Shown here piece by piece: positions 26,142 to 34,955 of a stretch of 64,000 nt of DNA (position 1 is the first letter of the stretch; every line of letters begins with the position of its first letter). Source of the stretch: Nocardia bhagyanarayanae (GTDB lineage Bacteria; Actinomycetota; Actinomycetes; Mycobacteriales; Mycobacteriaceae); contig NZ_VFPG01000001.1 in assembly GCF_006716565.1 (NCBI RefSeq), forward strand, positions 4,216,001 to 4,280,000, read 5' to 3'. A model generated the notes under the pieces. The model worked only from the letters and a program-made list of their open reading frames with translations. It did no database searches and had not been told where the DNA came from. A program made the position numbers and the translations under genes.

Positions 26142-27635
26142 TTAGTGACCGCCCGGCTCCGCGAGCACGTCGGATCCGGCGCGGTGCCGCGTCGCTCGGG
26201 CGAAGCGGAGGGTGCCGTCGTCGATCCGGCCGTGCCGCAGGGTGAGCACGTCCTGGGCGTAGTTCATGCCGAGCCGCCACGGCGCTCGCGATCCCGCCTT
26301 CGGGAACCGGTCCAGCGAACGCAGGACGTAACCGGCCTGGAAGTCCAGCAACGGCCTGGCGTCGATCGCCGGGTCGGGCACTGGAACGCAGTAGTCGTAG
26401 CTGTGCGCGTCCATGTGCCGCAACAGCCGGCAGACGTATTCGGCGACCAGATCGGCCTTCAACGTCCACGAGGCGTTCGTGTAGCCGATGGTGAACGCGA
26501 AATTCGGCACCCCGCCGAGCATCATGCCCTTGTAGGCCATCGTCTCCGGCAGCGGGACCTCCCGCCCGTCGACGGCCAGCCGGATGCCCCCGAGCGCGAG
26601 CAATCGCAGACCCGTCGCGGTCACCACGATGTCGGCCTCGATCTCGGCGCCGGAGGCCAGCCGCAGCCCGCGTTCGGTGAACCGGTCGATCCGGTCGGTG
26701 ACCACCGACGCGCTGCCGTCGCCGATCGCCCGGAACAGATCGGCGTCCGGCACCAGGCACAGCCGTTGATCCCACGGGCCGTAGGCCGGGTTGAAGTGGA
26801 CGTCCACCTCGTAGCCCTCGGGCAACTGCTTGATCGTCTGCTCGCGGATGAACTTGCGCATCATCGCGGGCCGCCGCTGGCTGAGCTGGTAGATGAGCGT
26901 GCTGATGAGCACGTTCTTCCATCGGGTGACGGCGTAGGCGCGGCGCGGCCCGAGGAGCGCGCGCAAGCGGGTGGCCACGGCGTCCACGGTCGGGGCGGAC
27001 AGGATATAGGTGGGCGAACGCTGCAGCATGGTGACGTGGGCCGCGTCGCGCGCCAGGGCGGGGACCAGCGTCACCGCCGTCGCGCCGCTCCCGATCACGA
27101 CGACGCGCCGACCCGCGTGATCGAGATCGTCGGGCCAGTGCTGCGGGTGCACCACGCGGCCGCCGAAGTCCTCGATACCGTCGAACTCGGGGGTATAGCC
27201 GCGGTCGTAGTGGTAGTAGCCGCCGCAGACGTAGAGATACGAGCACGTCATGGTGACCGTCGCGGCCGCGTGCTCGACGGTGAGCGTCCAGCGCGCCGTC
27301 CCGCTGTCCCAGGACGCGTCGACGACCTTGTGCCCGAAGCGGATTCGCCGGTCGATGCCCGCCTCGGTCGCCGTCGCGCGCACGTAGTCGAGTATGGCCG
27401 GTCCATCGGCGATCGCCTTGGCGTCGGTCCACGGACGGAACCGGTAGCCGAGGGTGTGCATGTCCGAATCCGATCGAACGCCCGGATAGCGGAACAGATC
27501 CCAGGTGCCACCGATCGTCTCGCGCGCCTCCAGCACGAGGTAGGTCCGGTCGGGGAGAGCCGTCTGCAAGTGGTGGGCGGCGCCGATGCCGGAGAGGCCG
27601 GCGCCGACGATCACCACGTCGAGATGTTCGCTCAT
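26142..27635 (-). CDS. Flavin monooxygenase (Baeyer-Villiger type)
   Basis: 497 residues. GAGLSGIGAAHHL binds FAD at residues ~11-23, GSGATAVTL is the NADPH loop, and FGGRVVHPQHW at ~160 is the Baeyer-Villiger signature FxGxxxHxxxW. The closest known relatives by layout are mycobacterial EtaA/MymA-type enzymes, which oxidise ketones and thioamide drugs. It lies in an operon with an SDR, hydrolase and P450. That set could oxidise an alcohol to a ketone, insert oxygen, and hydrolyse the ester. Confidence 0.93.
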   Translation of the reverse strand: MSEHLDVVIVGAGLSGIGAAHHLQTALPDRTYLVLEARETIGGTWDLFRYPGVRSDSDMHTLGYRFRPWTDAKAIADGPAILDYVRATATEAGIDRRIRFGHKVVDASWDSGTARWTLTVEHAAATVTMTCSYLYVCGGYYHYDRGYTPEFDGIEDFGGRVVHPQHWPDDLDHAGRRVVVIGSGATAVTLVPALARDAAHVTMLQRSPTYILSAPTVDAVATRLRALLGPRRAYAVTRWKNVLISTLIYQLSQRRPAMMRKFIREQTIKQLPEGYEVDVHFNPAYGPWDQRLCLVPDADLFRAIGDGSASVVTDRIDRFTERGLRLASGAEIEADIVVTATGLRLLALGGIRLAVDGREVPLPETMAYKGMMLGGVPNFAFTIGYTNASWTLKADLVAEYVCRLLRHMDAHSYDYCVPVPDPAIDARPLLDFQAGYVLRSLDRFPKAGSRAPWRLGMNYAQDVLTLRHGRIDDGTLRFARATRHRAGSDVLAEPGGH

Positions 27636-28516
27636 GCTTGCGCCTCACTGGCGCTCGGCTCCGGCCTGCGTGCGGCGCGACCCCTGGCCCGTAGGCGACG
27701 TTCCAGCGCCGCGATCACGGCGTAGTAGTGGGTGGGCGTGATCCGCGCCAGCGCGTCGAAGAGGTAGGCGTCCGGCCCGACGAGGATGCGCGCCTTGCCC
27801 TGTTCGACGCCCCGGATGATGATGTCGGCCGCCTTCTCTGGCGAGGTCAGGGTGACCGCTTCGAAATCGGCCGCCATCTGCTCCTTGCTGCGCCCGAGGC
27901 CCTCGGGATCCTTGCGCACCCTGGCATTTCGCGCGATGTTCGTGGTGATGCCGCCGGGGTGCACGTTCACCGCCGAGACGCCGGTGCCCCGAAGTTCCTG
28001 GCGCAGTGCGTCGGTGAAGCCGCGCACCGCGAATTTCGCCGCGCAGTAGGCGCTTTGGTTCGGCATGCCGACCAATCCGAACACACTCGACGTATTGACG
28101 ATCACGCCGCTGTCCTGCTCGACGAGCAGCGGCAGGAAGGCGCGCGTCCCGTTGACCACACCGTCGAAGTTGATCTGGCGCAACCACTCGTCGTCCTCGG
28201 CGTTCGCGTCGAGCACCGACGCGGAGACCGCGACCCCCGCGTTGTTGAACACCGCGGCCAAGGGCGCGGTCAGCCAGTCCCGCACCTCGTCGGCGAACGC
28301 GCGCTGATCGGCCGCGTCGCGGATGTCGAGCACCCGGGTCAGCACAGGACCGGCGAGCGAGGCGGCGGTCTCCTTCAGTCCCGCCGCGTCGATGTCGGCG
28401 ATGGCCACCGGCGACCCGCGGCGGGAAAGATGCTGGGCGAGTGCGCGTCCGATGCCGGAGGCGGCGCCGGTGATCATCGCCGGGTGACCGGACAGGGGCT
28501 TAGCGGTTCGGGGCAT
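27632..28516 (-). CDS. Short-chain dehydrogenase (SadH-like)
   Basis: 294 residues. TGAASGIGRALAQHL, the NNAGVAVSA block, and the catalytic S...YCAAK are present. A C-terminal extension with YYAVIAALERRLRARGR resembles mycobacterial SadH proteins. It overlaps the BVMO start by 4 bp (ATGA) and the hydrolase stop by 17 bp. It probably interconverts the alcohol/ketone used by the BVMO. Confidence 0.92.
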   Translation of the reverse strand: MPRTAKPLSGHPAMITGAASGIGRALAQHLSRRGSPVAIADIDAAGLKETAASLAGPVLTRVLDIRDAADQRAFADEVRDWLTAPLAAVFNNAGVAVSASVLDANAEDDEWLRQINFDGVVNGTRAFLPLLVEQDSGVIVNTSSVFGLVGMPNQSAYCAAKFAVRGFTDALRQELRGTGVSAVNVHPGGITTNIARNARVRKDPEGLGRSKEQMAADFEAVTLTSPEKAADIIIRGVEQGKARILVGPDAYLFDALARITPTHYYAVIAALERRLRARGRAARRPEPSASEAQA

Positions 28517-29408
28517 CGGTGCTCCTGGTGGCTGCGGTGCGGATGTGATCGTCGATGAGTTCGGCGAGCGTCGGCCAAACGCCCTCGGGCAGATCGTGAC
28601 CCAGGCCGGTCAGTGTGTGCAGGCGCGCGCCCGCGATGGCGCGGGCGGTGACGGCGCCGCCGGTCGGCGCCACCATGAGGTCGCGATCGCCGTGCAGCAC
28701 CAGTGTCGGCGCGGTCACCGCGCGGAGTTCGCGAGTCCGGTCGCCGGACTTCAGGATTCCCGCGAGCTGGCGGCCGACGCCCGCGGCGGGCAGCGGGTCG
28801 CGATCCCACACGAGCGCCGCCGCCGCGCGCACCGCCGCCTCGTCGAACGGATAGCCCGCGGACGCGATGTGCCGGTACATGCGGACGGCGGCGTCCACGT
28901 GCTCGGCGCGGGTGCGCGGTGGTTTTCCGAACATGCGGCGCCAGGTCGAGAGCGCCGGGCGGCCGACGCGCGGCGCACCGGTCGTGGACATGACGGAGAT
29001 CAGCGAGGCGACCCGCTCGGGATGGCGCGCGGCGACGGTCTGCGCGATCATGCCGCCCATCGACATGCCGACCAGGTGCACGGAGCCGAGATCGAGCGCG
29101 TCGAGCAAACCGACGGTGTCCGTGGCCAGATCGCCCAGCTCGTACTGATCGGGATGCCAGCGCTTGCGCAGGAAGTCGAGCGGGCCCGGCGGCGGGAAGG
29201 TGAAATGCGTCGACTCGCCGACATCGCGATTGTCGAAGCGCAGCACCGGATGACCGCGTTCGGTGAGCAGGCGGCACAGGCCGTCGGGCCACGCGTGCAG
29301 CTGCTGGCCGAGTCCGGCGATCAGGACGATCGGCGTCCCTTCCGAGCCGCCGAGACGCTGGTAGGCGAGGTGGACGCCGCGACCGACGTCGGCGCGGCCG
29401 TCGATCAT
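28500..29408 (-). CDS. Alpha/beta hydrolase (LipR-like esterase)
   Basis: 302 residues from ATG 29408, overlapping the P450 stop by 4 bp. The nucleophile elbow is GMSMGG near residue 108, HGDRDLMV holds the acid, and GLGHDLPEG the histidine. IVLIAGLGQQLHAWPDG is the oxyanion strand. In this operon it is the likely ester hydrolase after Baeyer-Villiger oxidation. Confidence 0.9.
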   Translation of the reverse strand: MIDGRADVGRGVHLAYQRLGGSEGTPIVLIAGLGQQLHAWPDGLCRLLTERGHPVLRFDNRDVGESTHFTFPPPGPLDFLRKRWHPDQYELGDLATDTVGLLDALDLGSVHLVGMSMGGMIAQTVAARHPERVASLISVMSTTGAPRVGRPALSTWRRMFGKPPRTRAEHVDAAVRMYRHIASAGYPFDEAAVRAAAALVWDRDPLPAAGVGRQLAGILKSGDRTRELRAVTAPTLVLHGDRDLMVAPTGGAVTARAIAGARLHTLTGLGHDLPEGVWPTLAELIDDHIRTAATRSTDAPNR

Positions 29409-30751
29409 GCCGTCACCTCGGCGGCGCGCGTGTCGGCCGCGACCGCTGGGCGTGGCGGTCGCCTGCGCACGACCGCCCGGCCCTTCTTGGCGGGCACCAG
29501 CGCCACGCCGCGGAAGTGCGCGCGCTCGTCCGGCGCGGTGCTGGTCTCCAGCGTGAAATCCCGGAGCAGCGTGCGCAAGACGACGTTCATCTCCATCGTG
29601 GCGAAGGCAGCGCCGATGCAACGGCGCGAACCGCCGCCGAACGGGATCCAGGTGAAAGTGCCCGGTCGCACCCCGACGAACCGGTCGGGGTCGAAGGTGC
29701 GCGCCCTCGGGAAGAGCTCCTCGTTGTCGTGCACGAGCCGAATGCTCACCAGCACGTTCTGGCCTTTGGGCAGCGTCCAGCGTCCCAATGTCATCGACTC
29801 GGCGCGCACCTTGCGCGCGGTCGCGTCGATCACCGGCCGCACGCGCTGCACCTCGAGCAGTGTCGCCTCCCGCAGCTCCGAGCCGCCCGCGTCGACCTCG
29901 GCGACCAAGCGCCGCAAGATATCCGGATGCCTGCGCAACCGTTCGACGGTCCAGGCCAACGTCGTCGCGGTGGTCTCGTGTCCGGCGGTCAGCAAGGTGA
30001 GCAGTTCGTCGGCGATCTCCCCGTGTGTCATCGCGGAGCCGTCGTCGTAGCGGGCTTGCAACATCATCGACAGCACGTCGTCGCGATTGCCGAGCTCGGG
30101 ATCGGCGGCGGCGCGGGCGATGAGTCGCGCGACGATCTCGTCGTAGTTCTTGCGGTGCGCGGCGAATCGGGCCCACGGCCCGTAGCGGCCGAGGAACTTC
30201 CGCGGTACGGGCAAGGCCGCCAGCGCGGATCCGACGAGAACCAGCCGGGGGAGCAGATCGCGCAACTCCTCGAACTCCCGGCCTTCCGCGCCGAACACCG
30301 CGCGCAGGATCACGTTCAGGGTGATCCGCATCATCGAGTCCATCGTCGCGAACTCGACGCCCGAGGGCCAGGTCGCCAGCTCCCGTTCGGTTTCCTCTTC
30401 GATGAGCGCCTCGTACACCGCGAGTCGTTTGCCGTGGAAGGGCGGGGTGAGCAGCTTGCGCTGCTTGCGGTGTTCGGCCCCGCTCAGCGCGAAAAGCGAA
30501 CCGGGACCGAGGAATTGGCCGAGGTTGACGTCCAGGTTGTCCGCGACGTCGCTGCCCGCGGTGAACAGCGCCTTGACCTCGGCGGGATCCGAGATCACCA
30601 CGGTGCGACCGAATCTGGGCATGTAGACCGTGAACGCGGAGCCGTATTTGCGGCGCCAGTGCCGCCAGGCGCGGGTCCGGCCTGCCACGATCGCGAGGCT
30701 CTGGACGAGCGGTGGCGTGGATGGTCCTTCGGGCAGTGTCACGGTGCTCAT
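29405..30751 (-). CDS. Cytochrome P450 heading the oxidation operon
   Basis: 448 residues from ATG 30751, with GGGAG eight bases upstream. Canonical motifs are intact: I-helix TAGHETTATTLAW, ExxR in LLEVQRVRPV, and haem loop FGGGSRRCIGAAFA. The layout matches CYP families acting on alkyl or steroid substrates. It is first in the five-gene operon (P450, hydrolase, SDR, BVMO, TetR). Ferredoxin partners are not encoded nearby. Confidence 0.93.
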   Translation of the reverse strand: MSTVTLPEGPSTPPLVQSLAIVAGRTRAWRHWRRKYGSAFTVYMPRFGRTVVISDPAEVKALFTAGSDVADNLDVNLGQFLGPGSLFALSGAEHRKQRKLLTPPFHGKRLAVYEALIEEETERELATWPSGVEFATMDSMMRITLNVILRAVFGAEGREFEELRDLLPRLVLVGSALAALPVPRKFLGRYGPWARFAAHRKNYDEIVARLIARAAADPELGNRDDVLSMMLQARYDDGSAMTHGEIADELLTLLTAGHETTATTLAWTVERLRRHPDILRRLVAEVDAGGSELREATLLEVQRVRPVIDATARKVRAESMTLGRWTLPKGQNVLVSIRLVHDNEELFPRARTFDPDRFVGVRPGTFTWIPFGGGSRRCIGAAFATMEMNVVLRTLLRDFTLETSTAPDERAHFRGVALVPAKKGRAVVRRRPPRPAVAADTRAAEVTA

Positions 30752-30768
30752 GCGCCATCTCCCAGCGT

Positions 30769-30808
30769 GGTACATCTATGTACCATTCGCACGGTACACG
30801 TATGTACC
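30769..30808. promoter_or_regulatory. Twin operator palindromes upstream of the P450 operon
   Basis: GGTACATCTATGTACC (30769-30784) and GGTACACGTATGTACC (30793-30808) share the half-site GGTACA and are 24 bp apart, centre to centre. They are placed 18-57 bp before the P450 start, ideal for repression by the operon's own TetR protein. Confidence 0.8.
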
Positions 30809-31086
30809 AGGCTGTGGCAAGGGTCACATTCTCGCGATCGGCCCTGGCCGATGCCGCGGACAGCGCCGGTACGACGCGGCCGTTCGCCACGGCGTCGGCC
30901 GCGGTCCGCAGCGCCTCCGAGATCGAGGCCGTCTCGACCGACCCCTGGCTCGCGGGAATCCCGCATGGCAGGAGTCGTGATCAAGGTGGTCGGGCTCGCG
31001 GCCGGGCCGGTGTCGGCGTCGTCGCCGACTCGGCCCCGGCGCGTCGTTGACGAATAGGACGGGCTCCGCTGGGCACCATTGCTGGT

Positions 31087-31437
31087 ATGGGAGATCCGAG
31101 GTCGGAGCTGACTTACGTGGTCGAGATCTCGCTACCTGGCCGGTTGGAGGAACGGTGGTGGCGGGTCAGCAACTCCGGCACGCCCGCGCAGACGGCGGCG
31201 GCGCTGTCGGAGTTGGCGACGCGGATCTACCGCGATCTGCTCGGGCCGGGCGCGGGCGGCCTGCACCGGGGCCGATGCTGGTATCACTGCCTGGTGTGCG
31301 GGCCGGACGGCACGGTCCTCGACGAGGTCGAGGGTTTGGTGCAGGCGTTCCTCCTGTCCGGGGAACTACGGACGGTGTCGGCGACGATCACCGCGCGGGC
31401 GCGCCGCCTGCGTGACCAGCGGCGCGACGTCCGCTGA
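31087..31437 (+). CDS. Conserved-looking hypothetical protein
   Basis: 116 residues. It opens with a strand region (LTYVVEISLPGRLEERWWRVS), then a helix (AAALSELATRIYRDLLG) and a YHCLVCGPDG block with a C-x2-C. It ends in a basic helix. Composition and codon use look coding. I recognise no family and no neighbour gives a clue. A possible minus-strand gene overlaps its end. Confidence 0.55.
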   Translation: MGDPRSELTYVVEISLPGRLEERWWRVSNSGTPAQTAAALSELATRIYRDLLGPGAGGLHRGRCWYHCLVCGPDGTVLDEVEGLVQAFLLSGELRTVSATITARARRLRDQRRDVR

Positions 31438-31721
31438 CGTGCCGATCACCGCGCGAGTCGAGGAACCGGCACGGCTCCCAATTCGGTTCCGGAGCATCCC
31501 GACCGGCAGCGCGCTCAGCCACTCGTCGTGCAGCGGAAGGTCGCGACGGACCCAGGTGCCCAGCGCCGCGGAGAGGTCGACTGCGTCGGCGAGGACGTCG
31601 AGCGTCCGCAGCGCCGCCTCCCGCGCCGCCTCTGCGGGCAGGCCGATGGCGGCTTCCAGTTCGTCGGCGTCGCGGGCAGTGCGCGCGGCGGGCCGATGAG
31701 CGCCGACCGAACCGCGTTCAT
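31366..31721 (-). CDS. Possible frameshifted small helical protein
   Basis: The minus strand encodes a natural-looking helical stretch (LEAAIGLPAEAAREAALR, then LDVLADAVDLSAALGTWVRR). It has no start codon in its own frame. A start (MNAVRSALIGPPRA) lies in the adjacent frame just upstream. One base change would join them. No family is recognised. It overlaps the convergent gene ending at 31437, which lowers confidence. Confidence 0.3.
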
Positions 31722-31773
31722 CGACAGCGCGACATATGCTGCCCGCGATCGCCGGAAAAAAGTTCGGCGCCGG

Positions 31774-31801
31774 TGTCGATCCGTGGCGATCCCCGTTCGA
31801 C
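31774..31801 (+). promoter_or_regulatory. Putative ECF-sigma promoter (TGTC-N18-TTCGAC) of YciI/sigma pair 2
   Basis: TGTC at 31774-31777 and TTCGAC at 31796-31801, 52 bp before the YciI start. It matches the promoter of pair 1 in both boxes, in spacing and in upstream CCGGAA...TTCGG context. Confidence 0.55.
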
Positions 31802-31852
31802 CTATGGGCGAGAGGGTCCGCGAGGGACCCGCACAGCACAGGGAGACAAACC

Positions 31853-32272
31853 ATGAAGTACATGCTGATCATGCGCGCCACCGACGAGGCCTACGCGGCG
31901 ATGGGCGAGATCGACTTCGACAAGATGCTCGAGACCATGGGGCGGTTCAACGACGAGCTGATCCGGGCGGGCGTGCTGCTGGCCGCGGAGGGCCTCGAGG
32001 ACGCCGCCGAAGGCGTTGTCGTCGACCACTCCTCGGAGACGCCCGTGGTCACCGACGGTCCCTACGGCGAGACCAAGGAGCTGTTCGGCGGCTTCTACAT
32101 CCTCAACGTGGCGTCGAAGGAAGAGGCGATCGAGTGGGCCAAGCGGATGCCGATCCTCGGTTCCGGCTTCAAGACCGAGATCCGCCGCGTCCCGACGATC
32201 GACGAGTTCCCGCAGGACAACGTGTGGATCCAGAAAGAGCGGGCGTGGCGCGAAGCCACCGGCCAGCTCTGA
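31853..32272 (+). CDS. YciI/DGPF-domain protein of second ECF pair
   Basis: 139 residues from ATG 31853, with GGGAG upstream. It starts MKYMLIMRATDEAY and has VVTDGPYGETKELFGGF, the DGPF signature with Tyr. It is a paralogue of the protein at 5332. It lies 15 bp before its sigma factor. As for the first pair, its role is probably signalling within the ECF42 circuit. Confidence 0.9.
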   Translation: MKYMLIMRATDEAYAAMGEIDFDKMLETMGRFNDELIRAGVLLAAEGLEDAAEGVVVDHSSETPVVTDGPYGETKELFGGFYILNVASKEEAIEWAKRMPILGSGFKTEIRRVPTIDEFPQDNVWIQKERAWREATGQL

Positions 32273-32287
32273 GCGGGCGGACCGGCG

Positions 32288-33565
32288 ATGGCCGACCACT
32301 CCGGCCGTGAGGCCGTCGCCGCCGTCTGGCGGATCGAGTCCGCGCGGATCGTCGGTGCGCTCGCGCGCTACACCGGCGATTTCGCGCTGGCCGAGGATCT
32401 CGCCCAGGAGGCGCTGGCCGAAGCGCTGGTGACCTGGCCGCGGGAGGGCGTGCCGCGCAAGCCCGCGGGATGGCTGCTCACCGTCGGCAAGCGTCGCGCC
32501 ATCGACGCGTTTCGCAGGCGCTCCGCCCTCGACGAGAGGTACGCCGCCCTCGCCGGTGCGCTGGGCGAGGGCGGTGCCGCCTCCGGTGGCGAGCCGGCCG
32601 ATCCGGCCGGGGATGTGCTCTGGGACCCGGACCAGATCGATGACGACGTGCTGGCGCTGATGTTCATCTCGTGTCACGAGGTGCTGCCGAGGGAGGCGCG
32701 CATAGCGCTCACCCTGCGGGTGGTCGGCGGTCTCACCAGCGACGAGATCGCCAAGGCGTTCCTCGTGCCGACCGCGACCGTGCAGGCCAGGATCACCAGG
32801 GCGAAGAAGACGCTGGCCGCGGCGCGGGTGCCGTTCGCGCTGCCCTCGGCCGAGGAGCGGCGCGCGCGGCTCGGATCGGTGCTCAGCGTGATCTACGTGA
32901 TCTTCACCGAAGGGTCGACGGCCAGCTCCGGTGACGATCTGATCCGGCTCGACCTGGCGAGCGAGGCGCAGCGCCTCGCGCGGGTGCTCGCCAGGCTGGT
33001 GCCCAGCGAACCCGAGACGCACGGCCTGCTCGCGCTGCTCGAACTGACCGCGGCGCGGTTCCCCGCCCGTACCGGCCCCGACGGGCAGCCGGTGCTGCTC
33101 GAGCAGCAAGACCGCCGCCGCTGGGACCGCGGCGCGATCCGGCGCGGCCGCGCCGCCCTCGCCCGTGCGGAGCAGCTCGGCCGCGGTCTCGGCGCCTACG
33201 GCTTGCAGGCGGCGATCGCGGAATGCCATGCCGTCGCGCCGTCGGTGGACGAAACCGATTGGGAGCGTATCGTTCTTATCTACGAGGCACTCGGCAGACT
33301 CGCGCCGTCCCCGGTGGTCGACCTCAACCGGGCGGTCGCGGTCGCCATGGCGCAGGGACCCGCTGCGGCGCTGCCGATCGTGGACGAACTGGTATCCGCT
33401 GGGGCGCTGGCGAATTCGCACCTGCTGCCGAGCGTGCGCGGTGAACTGCTCACCCGGCTCGGCCGCACGGACGAGGCCCGCGACGAACTGAAGCGCGCGG
33501 TGCGATCGTGCGCCAACGAACGGGAACGGTCGGTGTTGGAAGACAAACTCGCCGCCCTCGGTTGA
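32288..33565 (+). CDS. ECF42-type sigma factor, second copy
   Basis: 425 residues. Region 2 (AEDLAQEALAEALVTWPREG) and region 4 (LTSDEIAKAFLVPTATVQARITRAKK) flank a linker. The C-terminal domain holds VIYVIFTEGSTASSG, RRRWDRGAIRRGR and AYGLQAAIAECHAVAP. It is the same architecture as the copy at 5750, but clearly diverged. Two such circuits in 26 kb suggest different inputs, or cross-talk through shared promoter boxes. Confidence 0.92.
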   Translation: MADHSGREAVAAVWRIESARIVGALARYTGDFALAEDLAQEALAEALVTWPREGVPRKPAGWLLTVGKRRAIDAFRRRSALDERYAALAGALGEGGAASGGEPADPAGDVLWDPDQIDDDVLALMFISCHEVLPREARIALTLRVVGGLTSDEIAKAFLVPTATVQARITRAKKTLAAARVPFALPSAEERRARLGSVLSVIYVIFTEGSTASSGDDLIRLDLASEAQRLARVLARLVPSEPETHGLLALLELTAARFPARTGPDGQPVLLEQQDRRRWDRGAIRRGRAALARAEQLGRGLGAYGLQAAIAECHAVAPSVDETDWERIVLIYEALGRLAPSPVVDLNRAVAVAMAQGPAAALPIVDELVSAGALANSHLLPSVRGELLTRLGRTDEARDELKRAVRSCANERERSVLEDKLAALG

Positions 33566-33579
33566 GGGCGCGGCTGGGT

Positions 33580-34872
33580 TCATCTCGGCAGCGGCGGCAG
33601 TTCCAGATTCGCGCGGAACGTGTCACCGACGTAGTCGGTGCCGACGATGCCGCGGCGGCGCAGTTCGGGCAGCAGTCCGTTGCGGAGGAAGTCGCCGGTG
33701 CGCGGATCGTCCAGGCCGCCGAGGGCGATGACGTCGAGGACGCCCGCGTCGTAGCGTTCCGCAATGGCGTCGGCGAGCTGCTCCGGGGTGCCCGCCGCGG
33801 CCCAGTGGCCGGTGTCCTTGGCGGCGATGATCAACTGCCGCAACGTCTTTCCCGATCGGGCGAAGTTGGTGAAGATCTCGACGCGTCCGCGCCGGCGGCG
33901 CACCGCGCCGATGTCGGGCAGCAGCCGCTCGGGAATCGGTTCGTCGAGCGGAAGCTCGGACAGGTCGATACCGCCGCCGAGCATGTCGGCCAAGGCGTTT
34001 CGCCCGGCCTCGAAGTCGGTCGCCTCTTCGCGCTCCCGGACCGCGGCGCGCGCCTCGGCCTCGGTGGCGCCGTAGGTGGCGTGGAACGAGCTCATGATGA
34101 GCGGAAGCCCGTCCGCGCGACCGAGTTCGGCGGCGCGGGCGCGGATTCGCTTGGTGTAGGTGACGGCGTCTTCCAGGGTGGGCAGCGAGGTGAACACCAC
34201 CTCGGCGAAGCGCGCGCCGAGCTCGATGCCGCCCTCGGATTGACCGGCCTGGAACTGCACCGGCCGTCGCTGCGGCAGCGGTGGGATGTTCAGCGGACCG
34301 CGCACGGTGAAGTACCCGCCCGCGTGGTCGATCGGTCGCACCAGCTCGGGCCGCAGCACCGCGCCGCCGCGGCCGTCGGGAGTCAGCGCTCCCGGCGCCC
34401 AGCTGTCGAACAGCGCGTTGACCACCGCGAGCGATTCGGCGGCCCGCGCGTATCGTTCCTCCGGGCTCGGCAGCTCCTGGGCGCCGTAGTTCTCCTCGCC
34501 CACCGACGAGGTCACCGCGTTCCACGCGGCGCGCCCGTTGCTGACGTGGTCGAGGGTGCCGAACAGGCGGGCCAGGTTGTACGGGTGGTGGAAGGTGGTC
34601 GTCACCGTCGCGATGAGCCCGACGTGCGAGGTCACCGCCGCCAGCGCGGACACGAAGACCAGCGGCTCCTGCGCGCCGATCGCGCCTTGCGCGCCGAAGC
34701 TGAGCAGGTCCGCTGCGAACAGCGCGTCGAACTTCTCGGCCTCCGCGATTCTCGCGATCTCGACCGCCTGCGCCAGGGTGGACCGTCGCGGATCCACCGC
34801 CGCGGCGTACACCTCGGGCGAGCCACTGACCCCCGTGACGAGTTTCAAAGGCCGTCGCCCGCGCACGCTCAT
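33580..34872 (-). CDS. LLM monooxygenase of the NtaA/SnaA/DszA family
   Basis: 430 residues. The family signatures LKLVTGVSGSPEVYA near the N-terminus, AAWNAVTSS at ~115, PVQFQAGQSEGGIELGARFAE at ~200, and SGKTLRQLI later identify FMNH2-dependent monooxygenases such as nitrilotriacetate or dibenzothiophene-sulfone oxygenases. They need a separate flavin reductase, not seen here. It converges with the sigma gene and is followed upstream by another LLM gene on the same strand. Confidence 0.9.
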   Translation of the reverse strand: MSVRGRRPLKLVTGVSGSPEVYAAAVDPRRSTLAQAVEIARIAEAEKFDALFAADLLSFGAQGAIGAQEPLVFVSALAAVTSHVGLIATVTTTFHHPYNLARLFGTLDHVSNGRAAWNAVTSSVGEENYGAQELPSPEERYARAAESLAVVNALFDSWAPGALTPDGRGGAVLRPELVRPIDHAGGYFTVRGPLNIPPLPQRRPVQFQAGQSEGGIELGARFAEVVFTSLPTLEDAVTYTKRIRARAAELGRADGLPLIMSSFHATYGATEAEARAAVREREEATDFEAGRNALADMLGGGIDLSELPLDEPIPERLLPDIGAVRRRRGRVEIFTNFARSGKTLRQLIIAAKDTGHWAAAGTPEQLADAIAERYDAGVLDVIALGGLDDPRTGDFLRNGLLPELRRRGIVGTDYVGDTFRANLELPPLPR

Positions 34873-34955
34873 GGTTTCCGACGCTATTGCCGCATACCCG
34901 CGCGGGCACGGTTTCGGATCATCTAGATCTCAACCACCGCAACGCAATCGGTTCA

